From JAJDZL01 sp965220665 (lineage in GTDB: Bacteria; Pseudomonadota; Gammaproteobacteria; Arenicellales; JAJDZL01): a stretch of 64,000 nucleotides of DNA. Shown one piece after another: positions 9,640 through 19,323 of this stretch (positions are counted from its first letter, which is position 1; each line of letters starts with the position of its first letter). The DNA lies in NCBI GenBank assembly GCA_965220665.1, contig CBDCQQ010000005.1, positions 434,001-498,000 of the forward strand, given 5' to 3'. The notes beneath the pieces were generated by a model. That model had not been told where the DNA came from. It worked only from the letters and a program-made list of their open reading frames with translations, and made no database searches. The position numbers and the translations under genes were made by a program.

Positions 9640-10950
9640 ATGCCAACAGCATTGAAATCTGTAACTCAGGACTATAAGGTCGCCGATTTTGAATTAGCCA
9701 GTTGGGGACGCAAGGAGATTGCGATCGCTGAAACTGAAATGCCAGGCCTTATGGCACTGCGAAGCAAATACGCAAATCAAAAACCGCTTGCAGGCGCTCG
9801 AATCGCCGGCTGCCTGCACATGACCATTCAGACTGCAGTACTTATTGAAACGCTTCAGGAACTTGGAGCCGAAGTCAGGTGGTCATCTTGCAATATATTT
9901 TCCACTCAGGATCACGCAGCAGCGGCCATCGCAGCGACTGGAACGCCAGTTTTCGCCTGGAAGGGCGAAACGGAAGAAGAGTACTGGTGGTGCATCGATC
10001 AGACGATTTTCGGTCCGAACAACTGGCGTCCAAACATGCTGCTTGATGACGGTGGTGACCTGACTCTGATATTGCATGAAAAGTATCCAGAGCTCATGAA
10101 GGACATCCGCGGACTAACGGAAGAAACAACTACCGGAGTCCATCGTCTTTACGAAATGATGGCGCAAGGCACATTACTCTGCCCCGCCTTTAACGTCAAT
10201 GATTCGGTCACCAAGAGTAAATTTGATAACCTCTATGGGTGCCGGGAGTCTCTTTTGGATGGCATCAAGCGCGCAACCGATGTCATGATTGCAGGCAAAG
10301 TTGCGGTGGTCTGTGGATACGGCGATGTTGGCAAAGGGTGTGCTCAGTCCCTACGAGGCCAAGGTGCCAACGTACTGATTACCGAAATAGACCCGATTTG
10401 TGCACTCCAGGCATCAATGGAAGGCTATCGAGTCGTAACGATGGAACAAGCCGCACCGATCGCAGACATTTTTGTCACCGCAACCGGCAACTGGCATGTC
10501 ATCACAATGGACCACATGAAGGCCATGAAAGATCAGACTATCGTCTGTAATATTGGTCACTTTGACGGCGAAATTGATGTGGAGTCGTTGAAAAAATTGG
10601 ATTGGGAAAATATCAAACCACAAGTCGATCACATCATCTTCCCGGATGGAAAGCGGTTAATTCTGCTTGCTGAAGGACGGCTTGTCAATTTGGGATGTGC
10701 AACCGGACACCCGAGTTTCGTAATGTCGAACTCGTTTACTAACCAGGTGCTGGCACAGATCGAGTTATGGAAAAACGCGGACAAATACGAAACCAATGTC
10801 TACGTTCTACCAAAATTCCTGGACGAAGAAGTTGCACAACTGCATCTGGACAAGGTTGGTGTCAAGCTTACCAAGTTGACAGAAGAGCAGGCAAAATACA
10901 TAGGTGTGCCGATCGAAGGTCCATACAAACCGGACTACTACCGATACTAA
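9640..10950 (+). CDS. ahcY: adenosylhomocysteinase
   Basis: 436 residues. Hydrolyses S-adenosylhomocysteine to adenosine and homocysteine, relieving product inhibition of methyltransferases. The NAD-binding loop VVCGYGDVGKGCA and the C-terminal KPDYYRY signature are clear. GGGAAG precedes the ATG. It is co-transcribed with metK and closed by the terminator at 10956. Methyl-group traffic is also suggested by the MttB-family gene and methanethiol oxidase operon elsewhere in the window. Confidence 0.97.
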   Translation: MPTALKSVTQDYKVADFELASWGRKEIAIAETEMPGLMALRSKYANQKPLAGARIAGCLHMTIQTAVLIETLQELGAEVRWSSCNIFSTQDHAAAAIAATGTPVFAWKGETEEEYWWCIDQTIFGPNNWRPNMLLDDGGDLTLILHEKYPELMKDIRGLTEETTTGVHRLYEMMAQGTLLCPAFNVNDSVTKSKFDNLYGCRESLLDGIKRATDVMIAGKVAVVCGYGDVGKGCAQSLRGQGANVLITEIDPICALQASMEGYRVVTMEQAAPIADIFVTATGNWHVITMDHMKAMKDQTIVCNIGHFDGEIDVESLKKLDWENIKPQVDHIIFPDGKRLILLAEGRLVNLGCATGHPSFVMSNSFTNQVLAQIELWKNADKYETNVYVLPKFLDEEVAQLHLDKVGVKLTKLTEEQAKYIGVPIEGPYKPDYYRY

Positions 10951-10955
10951 TCAAA

Positions 10956-10992
10956 GGATTGCCTCCCAACGGGCAATCCAGTCGTTTTTTTT
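10956..10992 (+). terminator. intrinsic terminator after metK-ahcY
   Basis: Perfect 8-bp stem GGATTGCC (10956-10963) / GGCAATCC (10972-10979), 8-nt loop, then eight Ts at 10985-10992, starting 6 bp after the ahcY stop. It may also serve the convergent small gene at 11003, though the T run is in the plus orientation. Confidence 0.85.
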
Positions 10993-11002
10993 GGTTACAG
11001 GG

Positions 11003-11209
11003 TCAGGCTGATAAGTCTGGCAATGCCTGGCTTTCCAGCATTACTATGGAATCTTTAAGTTGTAGTTTGCGTTTTTTCAGGCGGCGAATTTGCAACTCGT
11101 CCGAACTGGGGTCAACAGCCAAACGTTTTAATACGTCATCAAGGTCCCGATGTTCTGTTTTTAGTTTTTCTATCCTTGATTGAAGTTCCTCAGTATGATT
11201 CTCATGCAT
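11003..11209 (-). CDS. YdcH/DUF465-family small protein
   Basis: 68 residues, strongly charged, predicted helical hairpin: a first helix (EELQSRIEKLKTEHRDLDD), a turn, and a second helix (QIRRLKKRKLQLKDSIV). Length and pattern match the YdcH (DUF465) family of small cytosolic proteins, whose role is unknown. It is convergent with ahcY. Confidence 0.8.
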   Translation of the reverse strand: MHENHTEELQSRIEKLKTEHRDLDDVLKRLAVDPSSDELQIRRLKKRKLQLKDSIVMLESQALPDLSA

Positions 11210-11356
11210 AAGTTTGAGTCCAGAAAATTATTTTTGGATGATTGAAGCGGGATTGGAGAGAGGCACATAAAAAACGCATTGCATCAACTCTAAATTCTCA
11301 AGATTAATCACCTAGAGAATGCAATACGTGTTTGCGCACTCAGTTTTGTCATGTTA

Positions 11357-11372
11357 GTGCTAATATTAGCAC
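11357..11372. repeat. perfect 16-bp palindrome
   Basis: GTGCTAATATTAGCAC is fully self-complementary, located 33 bp beyond the 3' end of the mauG-like gene. It could be a regulator site or a loop-less terminator remnant; CTTTT follows on the plus strand. Confidence 0.35.
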
Positions 11373-11404
11373 CTTTTACATTTAATTTCTACATAAATCA
11401 ACCA

Positions 11405-12775
11405 TCAAAATCCCAAGGTGTTTTGGTGCGCCCAATTGGGATCATCTTTACTCAATTCTCCAATTTGTGCAGCAAATGCGTCAGCGACGATCTTTGGAAC
11501 ATTTTGACCTGTCAGCGATTTCAGAAATGCTTCAAGGTCTGTCTTTTCCGATTCACTCAAATTGAGTGGGCGGATAAATGGAGACAGCAATTCATTCGGA
11601 ATTCCACCTTGATCATAGAAATCAATCACTTCTCTCAATGTCGCGAACTGACCGTTATGCATATACGGTGCGGTGAGTGCGACGTTTCGCAGCGTCTGGG
11701 TACGAAATTTCCAGCGATCCGCCGGATTCTCAGTAACTCGATACAGTCCGAGATCGTTGAAGCTTTCAATCCTTGATACCGACTGAATTGTCTCGTTCGG
11801 CATGTCAACAAACACACCCGGTGCTAGTTGAACGCGAGTCGATTTCTTTTGTTGAGTTGGTGTTTTACCAGTAGACACTGCATATCCGAGTCCAGTGTTG
11901 TGGAACTGATGATCAATGAATAATGCATGGTTTTCATTGATCTGGTGACAGACTGAACACTGCCCTTTACCCGCAAATACTGCGAATCCCCGTTTTACAG
12001 ACTCATTGACTGCATCCTCTTTCCCGCCAAAGTACCACCGGTCAAAGGGTGAATCTGCAGATAGTAGGGTTCGTTGATAGCTGGCAAGCGCGTATCCAAC
12101 CGTTGCAATATCCGCAGAACGACCTTCAAATGCCGCTTCAAACAGCCCGTCATAATCACTTATCCGCTTGATTTTGTTGATTACATAACCAATTGACGGT
12201 GCAGCCATTTCATTGCGTGCAGTGATTGGTTGCCAAACCTGATTTTCGAGACTAATTTCGCGCCCATCCAGAAAAATGTGCTGCAGATAGGCAACGTTAT
12301 AGAGCGTTGGTGCGTTCCTAATGACGAGTCGGCCTTCGACGCCAACAGCGGTGCTGATTTCGTTATTTGTGAATCCTTGCTCCGGAATGTGACAGTTCGC
12401 ACAAGATACGGTGTTGTTGATAGACAGCCTGCGATCAAAAAAAAGCAGACGCCCCAAATCAATCTTGGCGCGGGTGATGGGATTATCAGCTGGAAATGCT
12501 ACGGGTGGCAACCCAAGCGGAGGATTTTCAACAATTTGAATCAGATCCTGCTTGATACCTCGTCGACTGAGTAGGCTACGGGACTGAGTCTCATAGTCGG
12601 CGGTCTCATATCCCTCTTTGACATCACCCGGTCCAAAGGCCTGACTGACATCAAAATGCTGACCCGAATCCAGAGTGCCACTGGTCTGTGCGGGTACGTC
12701 CAAGCCGATAGAAAGTTCGATCAACCAGACGAATGCTACAATGCCAAAGACTTGTGTCTTGCGCCACATTGGCAA
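11405..12775 (-). CDS. mauG: di-heme cytochrome c peroxidase/MauG-family protein
   Basis: 456 residues with an N-terminal hydrophobic export segment. Two c-type heme motifs: CANCH in the N-terminal half (after DLGRLLFFDRRLS, typical of the family) and CSVCH in the C-terminal half, followed by LRNVALTAPYMHNGQFATL. MauG proteins use di-heme chemistry to make post-translational oxidations. It ends the mtoX-sco-mauG operon; in characterised methanethiol-oxidising bacteria the same three genes cluster and MauG is thought to help mature MtoX. Heme attachment would use the ccm system at 46.7-51.5 kb. The symbol is by family, not proven function. Confidence 0.85.
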   Translation of the reverse strand: MPMWRKTQVFGIVAFVWLIELSIGLDVPAQTSGTLDSGQHFDVSQAFGPGDVKEGYETADYETQSRSLLSRRGIKQDLIQIVENPPLGLPPVAFPADNPITRAKIDLGRLLFFDRRLSINNTVSCANCHIPEQGFTNNEISTAVGVEGRLVIRNAPTLYNVAYLQHIFLDGREISLENQVWQPITARNEMAAPSIGYVINKIKRISDYDGLFEAAFEGRSADIATVGYALASYQRTLLSADSPFDRWYFGGKEDAVNESVKRGFAVFAGKGQCSVCHQINENHALFIDHQFHNTGLGYAVSTGKTPTQQKKSTRVQLAPGVFVDMPNETIQSVSRIESFNDLGLYRVTENPADRWKFRTQTLRNVALTAPYMHNGQFATLREVIDFYDQGGIPNELLSPFIRPLNLSESEKTDLEAFLKSLTGQNVPKIVADAFAAQIGELSKDDPNWAHQNTLGF

Positions 12776-13498
12776 TTACTGGTTGGTGCGCGACTCCATC
12801 AGCAGCGTCTCCAGATCGTTCATTAGAATGTCAGGATGCAGAAACGAAACGCTGTAAATGTTACGGACCTGCTTTTGAAGGTCGATGAGATAGACGCGGA
12901 GCAAATGAATGTATTCGACAACTCCCTCGTTGTGTGCGTTATGCTGTTCAACCCGCACCGGGTATTGCCCGTAACCATTCAAGATTGGCTGTAATGCATC
13001 CAAGTTGCGGGTTGTCAGAAACTGCCAACTCGCAGATTCCTCACTGTAGAAGTTTTTCATCGTCGAAAGTACTTCAGGTGTGTCATATTCCGGGTCAAAT
13101 GACACGGTAAGCAGAGAAACTTTGTTCGCCAAGTCAGGGTTCTGGTTCAAACGGCTCTGCACTTTGTAGAGAACAGCATTCGCAAGAGGACAACCATTTT
13201 GATCAGTACACCGAGTAAAAATAAAACTCAGAAAAACAATCTTTCCCGACATCAGATCAAATAGATTGGATGGAGAGCTATCGCTCGTCAACACCTCTCC
13301 ATCCGTTGCAAGTTTTATCACCGGCAACTCATAAGTTCCTGGTGCCGGCGGTTCATAAGCTAGCTCACCCCAACCCGGCGCTCTAGGCGGAGTCGAGGTT
13401 GACGCATTCACCATTTCAGACAGACAAATGCAGATGATCACCGCACTAATGGTGATCATCATCCTTGCCAAGTGATGCGCTGAACTTTTCGCAAGCAC
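12776..13498 (-). CDS. SCO1/SenC-family copper chaperone
   Basis: 240 residues: N-terminal membrane anchor or signal (MMITISAVIICICLSEMV), then a thioredoxin-like SCO fold. Likely copper ligands are the cysteines of FTRCTDQNGCPLA, a C-x5-C spacing instead of the usual C-x3-C, and the histidine in EYIHLLRVYLID. It abuts the mauG-like gene with no gap and follows mtoX by about 43 bp, so it probably delivers copper to the copper-dependent methanethiol oxidase. Confidence 0.85.
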   Translation of the reverse strand: MLAKSSAHHLARMMITISAVIICICLSEMVNASTSTPPRAPGWGELAYEPPAPGTYELPVIKLATDGEVLTSDSSPSNLFDLMSGKIVFLSFIFTRCTDQNGCPLANAVLYKVQSRLNQNPDLANKVSLLTVSFDPEYDTPEVLSTMKNFYSEESASWQFLTTRNLDALQPILNGYGQYPVRVEQHNAHNEGVVEYIHLLRVYLIDLQKQVRNIYSVSFLHPDILMNDLETLLMESRTNQ

Positions 13499-13541
13499 TT
13501 TAAATCAAATTGATCTGAACTGGATCTTCAGTCTATAGGCT

Positions 13542-14927
13542 TCAACTGTCAGATTGAATCCTGGCTGGATTTTCTTCGCTTGACTGAGTCCCGGCTGTCT
13601 GTACGCTGTCAACGTATGGATTGAGCATTCCATACATGGCATAAGATCCAAAACGCATCTGATGCGCGCGACCAAGGCCGTTCTCATAAAAATCAATGGA
13701 CCACTGATGTTCAAGTGTTTCACCATCCCAGTGATAGAGTTTGACATACTGCTCGTCAGCATCGCCGGTCTTATCCCAGTTTCCTAGCAGTGAACTTGAA
13801 AAGTAAACGCGCTTTCCATCCCAGCTTTGGGACACCATATTAATCTGACTGCCGATCACTTTCTCATAAACCTGCTTAGGTGCATGCGGGTCTGAAATGT
13901 CAAAATATCTCGCCTTGCCTTCCAGGAAGGTATCGACCCACAGACCGGTATCATCTGCAGTGATTGAAATATCAACTGGCAGCGGAACATCGGCTGGATT
14001 ACCGATATCGGCAACAGCTTTGGCTTGCCATTCCCCTGAATCGTCTTCATAAATCAGCCAAATTTGGGAAGTCAGCGCGGTACTGGTAAAGCAGTACTTG
14101 TTATCAGGATTCCAGGCACAGCGTATTTCTAACGGGACACCCGGTACATCCAGAACTTTCAATGGTTTACGGGCATGCATATCCCAAACAACCATGGTGT
14201 TGCCGAAGCGCTGCATGGCCTCGGGAGAACTCAGCATGGCACCAAAATCCATCATGTAGTTGGACCATCCGGTAAATGATGATGTCAGCATGATATTCAA
14301 ATCAGCCTTGACTCGCACATCGTAGCCATATCCGTCAGCAAATTGGCCCGATTTCGTAGCACCCCGCATGTCTTCATCTGTCGGGATCCAATGCGTGGCA
14401 ATATATTCGCCCTCGTTGTTATATTCAGCCATACCGGTACGTCCGCCATTATCGACATTGTTCGACAACGCGGTCACCATCATGCGACCAGGTAAGGCAT
14501 AAAACGTATGAGGCCCTACCAATCCACCCGTCACATCGGCAAAATCAGTGATTACCTTCGAAATACTCGGCGCTGCCGGGTCCGTATGAATGTCGAAAAT
14601 GAAGATTTTGTTAGTGTCTAGTCCACCAGCCCAAAGAAATCTTCGATCATCACTTAACCCTGAGTGATGGGCTTCGTTTCGGCCACCTACAGATAGTACG
14701 TGAACAATTTTTCCGTAATTATCGGCATTTGGATTGGCTCCTATCGTAACCAGCTTGTCCTGTTCATCACCTATGCCTTCCACACCTAAGGTCCAGACAT
14801 ACACATAGTCTTCCTGGCCGGTGATTTTTGCAATATAGGGAGACATACAAGTTTCATCCGCCTGAACTGGCAGACTGAACAGAAACGGCATGCTCAATGT
14901 CAGAAAAAATACAATCAGTTTTTTCAT
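13542..14927 (-). CDS. mtoX: methanethiol oxidase (SBP56 family), periplasmic
   Basis: 461 residues. The start is ATG 14927: an upstream in-frame ATG at 14942 contains the AAGGAG ribosome site itself. A signal peptide (LIVFFLTLSMPFLFSLPVQA) directs export. The mature protein begins DETCMSPYIAKITGQE, the hallmark of SBP56/selenium-binding-protein enzymes, with conserved GGRNEAHHSGLSDD and GLVGPHTFYALPG. Known members oxidise methanethiol to formaldehyde, sulfide and hydrogen peroxide using copper. The downstream sco and mauG genes match the known mtoX operon. The product formaldehyde could feed the formate route encoded at 24-33 kb. Confidence 0.9.
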   Translation of the reverse strand: MKKLIVFFLTLSMPFLFSLPVQADETCMSPYIAKITGQEDYVYVWTLGVEGIGDEQDKLVTIGANPNADNYGKIVHVLSVGGRNEAHHSGLSDDRRFLWAGGLDTNKIFIFDIHTDPAAPSISKVITDFADVTGGLVGPHTFYALPGRMMVTALSNNVDNGGRTGMAEYNNEGEYIATHWIPTDEDMRGATKSGQFADGYGYDVRVKADLNIMLTSSFTGWSNYMMDFGAMLSSPEAMQRFGNTMVVWDMHARKPLKVLDVPGVPLEIRCAWNPDNKYCFTSTALTSQIWLIYEDDSGEWQAKAVADIGNPADVPLPVDISITADDTGLWVDTFLEGKARYFDISDPHAPKQVYEKVIGSQINMVSQSWDGKRVYFSSSLLGNWDKTGDADEQYVKLYHWDGETLEHQWSIDFYENGLGRAHQMRFGSYAMYGMLNPYVDSVQTAGTQSSEENPARIQSDS

Positions 14928-15283
14928 TTCACTCTCCTTCATTTCGATTTTGGTTAAAGCAATCTACTCTATTCGCAAGCAAATTCACTCGTTGATCTTC
15001 AATTTGCTCAATCATACAACATCAAGTTTTTTATTGCTTGTACTCTCATCAACAGATTCCTGTCATTTCACCTGCCTCGGCAACCATTCAAGCAACCTAA
15101 ACCCAAGTGATTTAGTTATCGAGAAATGCACACACCTTTCGAGCATAATTTGGTGATGAATCACACCCCACCGTGTTATATTTATCAAATTGCACAGCGA
15201 AAAATTATGATGTTTTTGCGCTCATTAGTTTTCTACCCGTCGTTGTGTCTAAATTCAGTTATTTCCAATTTCAGGAGCCTGGT
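14928..15283. promoter_or_regulatory. divergent intergenic region between mtoX and the spondin lipoprotein
   Basis: About 355 bp, AT-rich, between divergent genes, so it must contain promoters for both. I see no clear sigma-54 box, palindrome or riboswitch. AGGAG at 15273-15277 is the ribosome site of the next gene. Confidence 0.4.
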
Positions 15284-16009
15284 ATGAAAAAAGTTGCAGT
15301 TCTATTGACGTTCCTGCTCAGTGTTTCGCTTGCAGGATGTGCGGACTTCAGCATGTCCTCTATGAAAAATTCTGTAGCCAAATTGAAGTTTTGGGATAAA
15401 GATTCCGAACAATACACCATTACAGTCACCAACCTGACCTCAGGTGCTTATCTGACCCCTATTCTCGTAGTTGGACACAGCGATCAGCAAACAAGAATGT
15501 TCGCATTTGGAAAGGCTGCATCTGAAGAATTGCAGGCGGTTGCAGAAGGTGGGAATTTTGAAGCCCTGGCAACTCAATTTAAAGATGCTGGTGCCGAAGT
15601 CGTTGAAAATCCAGCAGGTGATCTGCTCGGACCAGGCGAATTGACCACGTTTTCGCTGTCCAAAGACAACACCCGAATTTCAATGATAACAATGATTTTG
15701 CCGACCAACGACGGATTTATTGCGCTTGATAATGCGAACTTAACCACTGGCTCCCAATTTCTGTATGCCCTAGACGCGGGTACCGAAGCTAATGATGAGC
15801 AGATTACCGGCGGCGGCGCACCGAATACACCTGGCATTCCTGCGGACCCGGGCGGCAAGGCTGATAAGAATGCAAACGGGATCTCCGGTGTTAAGGCAGA
15901 AGGCGCCGTGGATCGACATCCTGGAATTTCGGGGGAAGCCGGATCTGCGCTAGACCCGGAAATACACGGCTGGAGTGGCCCAATCGCTTCAATCGAAATA
16001 TCGGAATAA
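15284..16009 (+). CDS. spondin-domain lipoprotein
   Basis: 241 residues from ATG 15284, preceded by AGGAG. A type II signal peptide with lipobox SLAGC makes it a predicted lipoprotein. The core (ITVTNLTSGAYLTPILVVGH onward) has the pattern of spondin-N domain proteins, often secreted or surface-exposed. The last 65 or so residues are glycine- and proline-rich and low in complexity. No enzymatic motif is visible, and its role is unknown. Confidence 0.75.
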   Translation: MKKVAVLLTFLLSVSLAGCADFSMSSMKNSVAKLKFWDKDSEQYTITVTNLTSGAYLTPILVVGHSDQQTRMFAFGKAASEELQAVAEGGNFEALATQFKDAGAEVVENPAGDLLGPGELTTFSLSKDNTRISMITMILPTNDGFIALDNANLTTGSQFLYALDAGTEANDEQITGGGAPNTPGIPADPGGKADKNANGISGVKAEGAVDRHPGISGEAGSALDPEIHGWSGPIASIEISE

Positions 16010-16111
16010 TTCACAAATTCTAACGAACCAATAAGTCTGTATTCACCCGGAGCACTGCTAAGTTAGTGGTGCATTGGGCAGACTTGATTTCTAAACGAGA
16101 GATAAACTGAG

Positions 16112-17461
16112 ATGAATACAAGCAGCGCTGAAATGTTGGCAATTGATCAGAATCACTTGATCCATCCCTTGCACGTACGGGGAGGACACGATAACGCTCG
16201 CATTTGGGCCGAAGGCTACGGCTCTACACTAGTTGACACAAATGGAAAGGAGTATATTGACGGCCTGGCCGGACTGTGGAATAACACTGCTGGACACAGT
16301 GCTCAACCGCTAATTGATGCAGCAGCAACGCAGTACGCCAAGCTGCCTTACGCGTCTGGCTATGTCGGAAGTTCAAACGACAAAGCGATTGAACTTGCGG
16401 CAAAACTTGCACGCATCTGCTATCCGCAGATCAACAGATTCTATTTGACCTCTGGTGGTGGTGAAGCAACTGACTCAGCCATTAAGATGTCCAGATATTT
16501 CTGGAAACTGAAAGGCAAGTCCGAAAAAACGAAAGTGATCTCTCGAATGCTCGGATATCACGGAGTCACCTTCGCTGCGATGTGTGCTACTGGCATGCCA
16601 GTGTATTGGCCAATGTTCGAGCCGCGCATTCCAGGGTTTTCTCATATTCCGTCTCCCTATCCCTATCGATACGAGTCAAGCGACCCCAACGTATCCCAAG
16701 GTGTAGCAGCGGCAAATGAACTTGAGAAACGAATTCTTGAAGAAGGACCGGAAACTGTCGCCATGTTCATTGCGGAACCCGTGCAAGGTTCTGGAGGAGT
16801 GATTCCACCACAGGATGACTATTTCCCCAGAATTCGCGAAGTATGTGATCAGTACGAAGTCCTGCTGGTTGCCGATGAGGTGATTACCGGATTTGGCAGA
16901 ACCGGGAAAATGTTCGCACTGGAACATTGGGGCGTTCAACCCGACATCATTCAATTTGCCAAAGCGGTTACATCCGGTTATTTTCCATTTGGAGGCATTG
17001 GTGTCAGCGACGAAATTGCGAGTACGATGGATGCCAGTACGGAACCCTTTATGCACGCATATACATACAGTGCCCATCCAATCGGCAGTGCAATCGCTTG
17101 CGCGATGATCGACCTGATCGAAAGCGAAGATTTCCCTGGACAGGCTGCGCAAAAGGGGCAGCGACTGCGGGACAATCTAGTTAGCGCTATCGGAGATCAC
17201 CCCCACGTAGGTAACATCCGAGGTTTAGGACTGCTGTGTGGTGTTGAATATGTCAAAAACAAGGCAACCAAAGAGCCCTTTGATCCAGCTGAAAAAGTCG
17301 GCGATAAGATTTTGAATGCGGCAATCGAACGCGGCCTATTCAGTCGAGTGCGTGGCGATGTCTACTGCCTGGCCCCGCCAATTGTGATTGAGAATTCCGA
17401 AATCGACCGATTGACCGCAATTTTGCGCGCCGCTACGATTGATGTGTTGGGCGTGGGGTAA
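16112..17461 (+). CDS. class III (omega) aminotransferase
   Basis: 449 residues. PLP-dependent fold type I transaminase: TSGGGEATDSAIKMSR binds the cofactor phosphate, DEVITGFGRTGKMFA carries the PLP-pyridine aspartate, and the Schiff-base lysine is in IQFAKAVTSGYFPFGG. The family moves amino groups from omega-amino compounds (beta-alanine, putrescine, taurine, diaminobutyrate) to pyruvate or 2-oxoglutarate. Substrate cannot be read from the sequence. It lies just upstream of apt with a 96-bp gap. Confidence 0.88.
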   Translation: MNTSSAEMLAIDQNHLIHPLHVRGGHDNARIWAEGYGSTLVDTNGKEYIDGLAGLWNNTAGHSAQPLIDAAATQYAKLPYASGYVGSSNDKAIELAAKLARICYPQINRFYLTSGGGEATDSAIKMSRYFWKLKGKSEKTKVISRMLGYHGVTFAAMCATGMPVYWPMFEPRIPGFSHIPSPYPYRYESSDPNVSQGVAAANELEKRILEEGPETVAMFIAEPVQGSGGVIPPQDDYFPRIREVCDQYEVLLVADEVITGFGRTGKMFALEHWGVQPDIIQFAKAVTSGYFPFGGIGVSDEIASTMDASTEPFMHAYTYSAHPIGSAIACAMIDLIESEDFPGQAAQKGQRLRDNLVSAIGDHPHVGNIRGLGLLCGVEYVKNKATKEPFDPAEKVGDKILNAAIERGLFSRVRGDVYCLAPPIVIENSEIDRLTAILRAATIDVLGVG

Positions 17462-17557
17462 GCCTTCACCTGTTTCTGACGTGTTAGTAAAGCTGGTACA
17501 ACAGACTTTCAATCAAACGCGTTGTAGCGCATAGGGAGATGCGTCTAGAGGTCAGGT

Positions 17558-18085
17558 ATGGAGCTGAAATCCAGCATTAGGACAATCGTTGACTATCCAA
17601 AACCAGGGATACGCTTTCGGGACATTACCTCGCTGTTATGCTACCCAGAGGCATTTCGCTATAGCGTTGATCTTCTGTATCAGAAGTTTCACAGCACTGA
17701 ACTGGACGGTCTTATTGCAGTCGATGCACGCGGGTTTCTTTTCGCATCAGCACTCGCATACCAACTCCATCTGCCACTGTTTCTGGTACGAAAAGAAGGC
17801 AAGCTGCCTGGAGAAACCATCAGTTCCGACTACGAATTGGAGTACGGGACTAATCGTCTCGAAATGCACATCGATTCATTTGAAGCTGGGTCCCGTGTAG
17901 CAATCATTGATGATCTGATCGCCACTGGCGGTACAGTTACGGCAACTGTCCGGTTGATTAATGAACTCGGTGGCAGTGTCGTCGCTTGTGCGGTAATTGT
18001 TGAACTCACGGACTTGGGCGGTCGAGATCGAATTTCACCAATTCCACTTCATAGCCTGGTAACTTTTCGCGAAGATGAAATTTGA
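17558..18085 (+). CDS. apt: adenine phosphoribosyltransferase
   Basis: 175 residues. Converts adenine and PRPP to AMP. The PRPP loop VAIIDDLIATGGTVTA and the N-terminal DYPKPGIRFRDITSLL signature are both present. It salvages adenine, one product of SAM-dependent metabolism. It ends 26 bp from the convergent ubiI-like gene. Confidence 0.95.
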   Translation: MELKSSIRTIVDYPKPGIRFRDITSLLCYPEAFRYSVDLLYQKFHSTELDGLIAVDARGFLFASALAYQLHLPLFLVRKEGKLPGETISSDYELEYGTNRLEMHIDSFEAGSRVAIIDDLIATGGTVTATVRLINELGGSVVACAVIVELTDLGGRDRISPIPLHSLVTFREDEI

Positions 18086-18111
18086 ACAAGCCGACGCTTG
18101 TGTGATTGAAG

Positions 18112-19323
18112 TCAAACGCGTCTGGCGATAGAAGGTAAGTCCCCTCTCAATCCACATGCAAATCGGATGATTTCCTGCTTGGGGAAATCCATTCGGTTCG
18201 TTAGCGTTAATCCCGCTCCCAGAACTGTCTGAATCACTTTGGAAGGGTGTCGAAACCCCCAGTCAAATCCGTCCATGATAAATGCCGTTGGAACATTTGA
18301 AGACTTCCGCCAGCGCTGATATTGTCTCAGTCTTGAAACCTGAAACGGATCTTGCCTAGATCCTGACCCACCTTCCAACAGAACTTCACTGAGCACAGCA
18401 GCATCCATCAGGCCAAGATTGACGCCCATCCCGGCAAGGGGGTGAATGATGTGTGCAGAATCGCCAGCCAGAACCACTCGACCGGAAAAATAATTGTCTG
18501 CTTCAAGCTTTCTCAATTGAAATGAAGCAAGTTGACTTATAAGACGCAAATCACCCAACTCAAAGTCGGTAATGACCGACAGCTGCTGCTCGAATCCTGT
18601 TTCAGTCAATTGCATCAGCTGAGCGGCAAAAGATGTTTCTGCACTCCATACGATTGAATAACTGCCATCAGCGAGTGGTAAAAATGCCAAAGGTCCAGTT
18701 GGCAGAAATACCTGAAAGGCCGTTTGTCTTGCGGGTTCAGATGCTTCAACCTGTGCAACCAGAGCTCTCTGATCGTAGCTCGATATGGACACATTAAAGC
18801 CAATAGATTCGCGAACGGTCGAATTGCCACCATCGGCTCCAACCACAAGCAGACTACTGATTCGTTCGTTGTTCGCGAGAATAACTTCAACCCTGTCTTC
18901 ACTCAGTGTGACAGATTGAAGGTAAGCATCGAACCTCAATTCAATATTGTCATACCCTTCAATTGCCTCAACCAGCGAGGTCGTCACCACACCTGCTTCC
19001 ACCACATACCCCAGATGCTGTTCACCAATCTCATCAGCCAGAAACTGAATCCGTCCACCCGCTGAATCCCGAACCTTGATTCGGTCAAAAGAACTGACCC
19101 GTTTTGCCTGCATCTTGGGCCAAGCACCAACGGCATTCAAAAACGTTTCCGACGCCAGATTCAGTGTGTTTACTCTGAGATCGTAAGAGGAATCGTCAAA
19201 GCGTGGCGAACTGACTGAATCGAGTATCAGAATCCGATAGTTGGATTCACGCATAGCAGCAGCAAATGCCAGACCAACAGACCCGGCACCAACGACGATG
19301 ATGTCAAAATCGAATTGAGTCAT
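18112..19323 (-). CDS. ubiI: UbiI/VisC-type ubiquinone biosynthesis hydroxylase
   Basis: 403 residues, a UbiH/COQ6-family FAD monooxygenase. N-terminal dinucleotide fold IIVVGAGSVGLAFAA; second FAD motif GDSAHIIHPLAGMGVNLGL. In E. coli the gene after pepP-ubiH is ubiI, which hydroxylates C5 of the ubiquinone ring; position and length fit. Its start overlaps the ubiH stop by 4 bp (ATGA), so the two are translationally coupled. The alternative name is UbiF-like by sequence alone. Confidence 0.88.
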   Translation of the reverse strand: MTQFDFDIIVVGAGSVGLAFAAAMRESNYRILILDSVSSPRFDDSSYDLRVNTLNLASETFLNAVGAWPKMQAKRVSSFDRIKVRDSAGGRIQFLADEIGEQHLGYVVEAGVVTTSLVEAIEGYDNIELRFDAYLQSVTLSEDRVEVILANNERISSLLVVGADGGNSTVRESIGFNVSISSYDQRALVAQVEASEPARQTAFQVFLPTGPLAFLPLADGSYSIVWSAETSFAAQLMQLTETGFEQQLSVITDFELGDLRLISQLASFQLRKLEADNYFSGRVVLAGDSAHIIHPLAGMGVNLGLMDAAVLSEVLLEGGSGSRQDPFQVSRLRQYQRWRKSSNVPTAFIMDGFDWGFRHPSKVIQTVLGAGLTLTNRMDFPKQEIIRFACGLRGDLPSIARRV

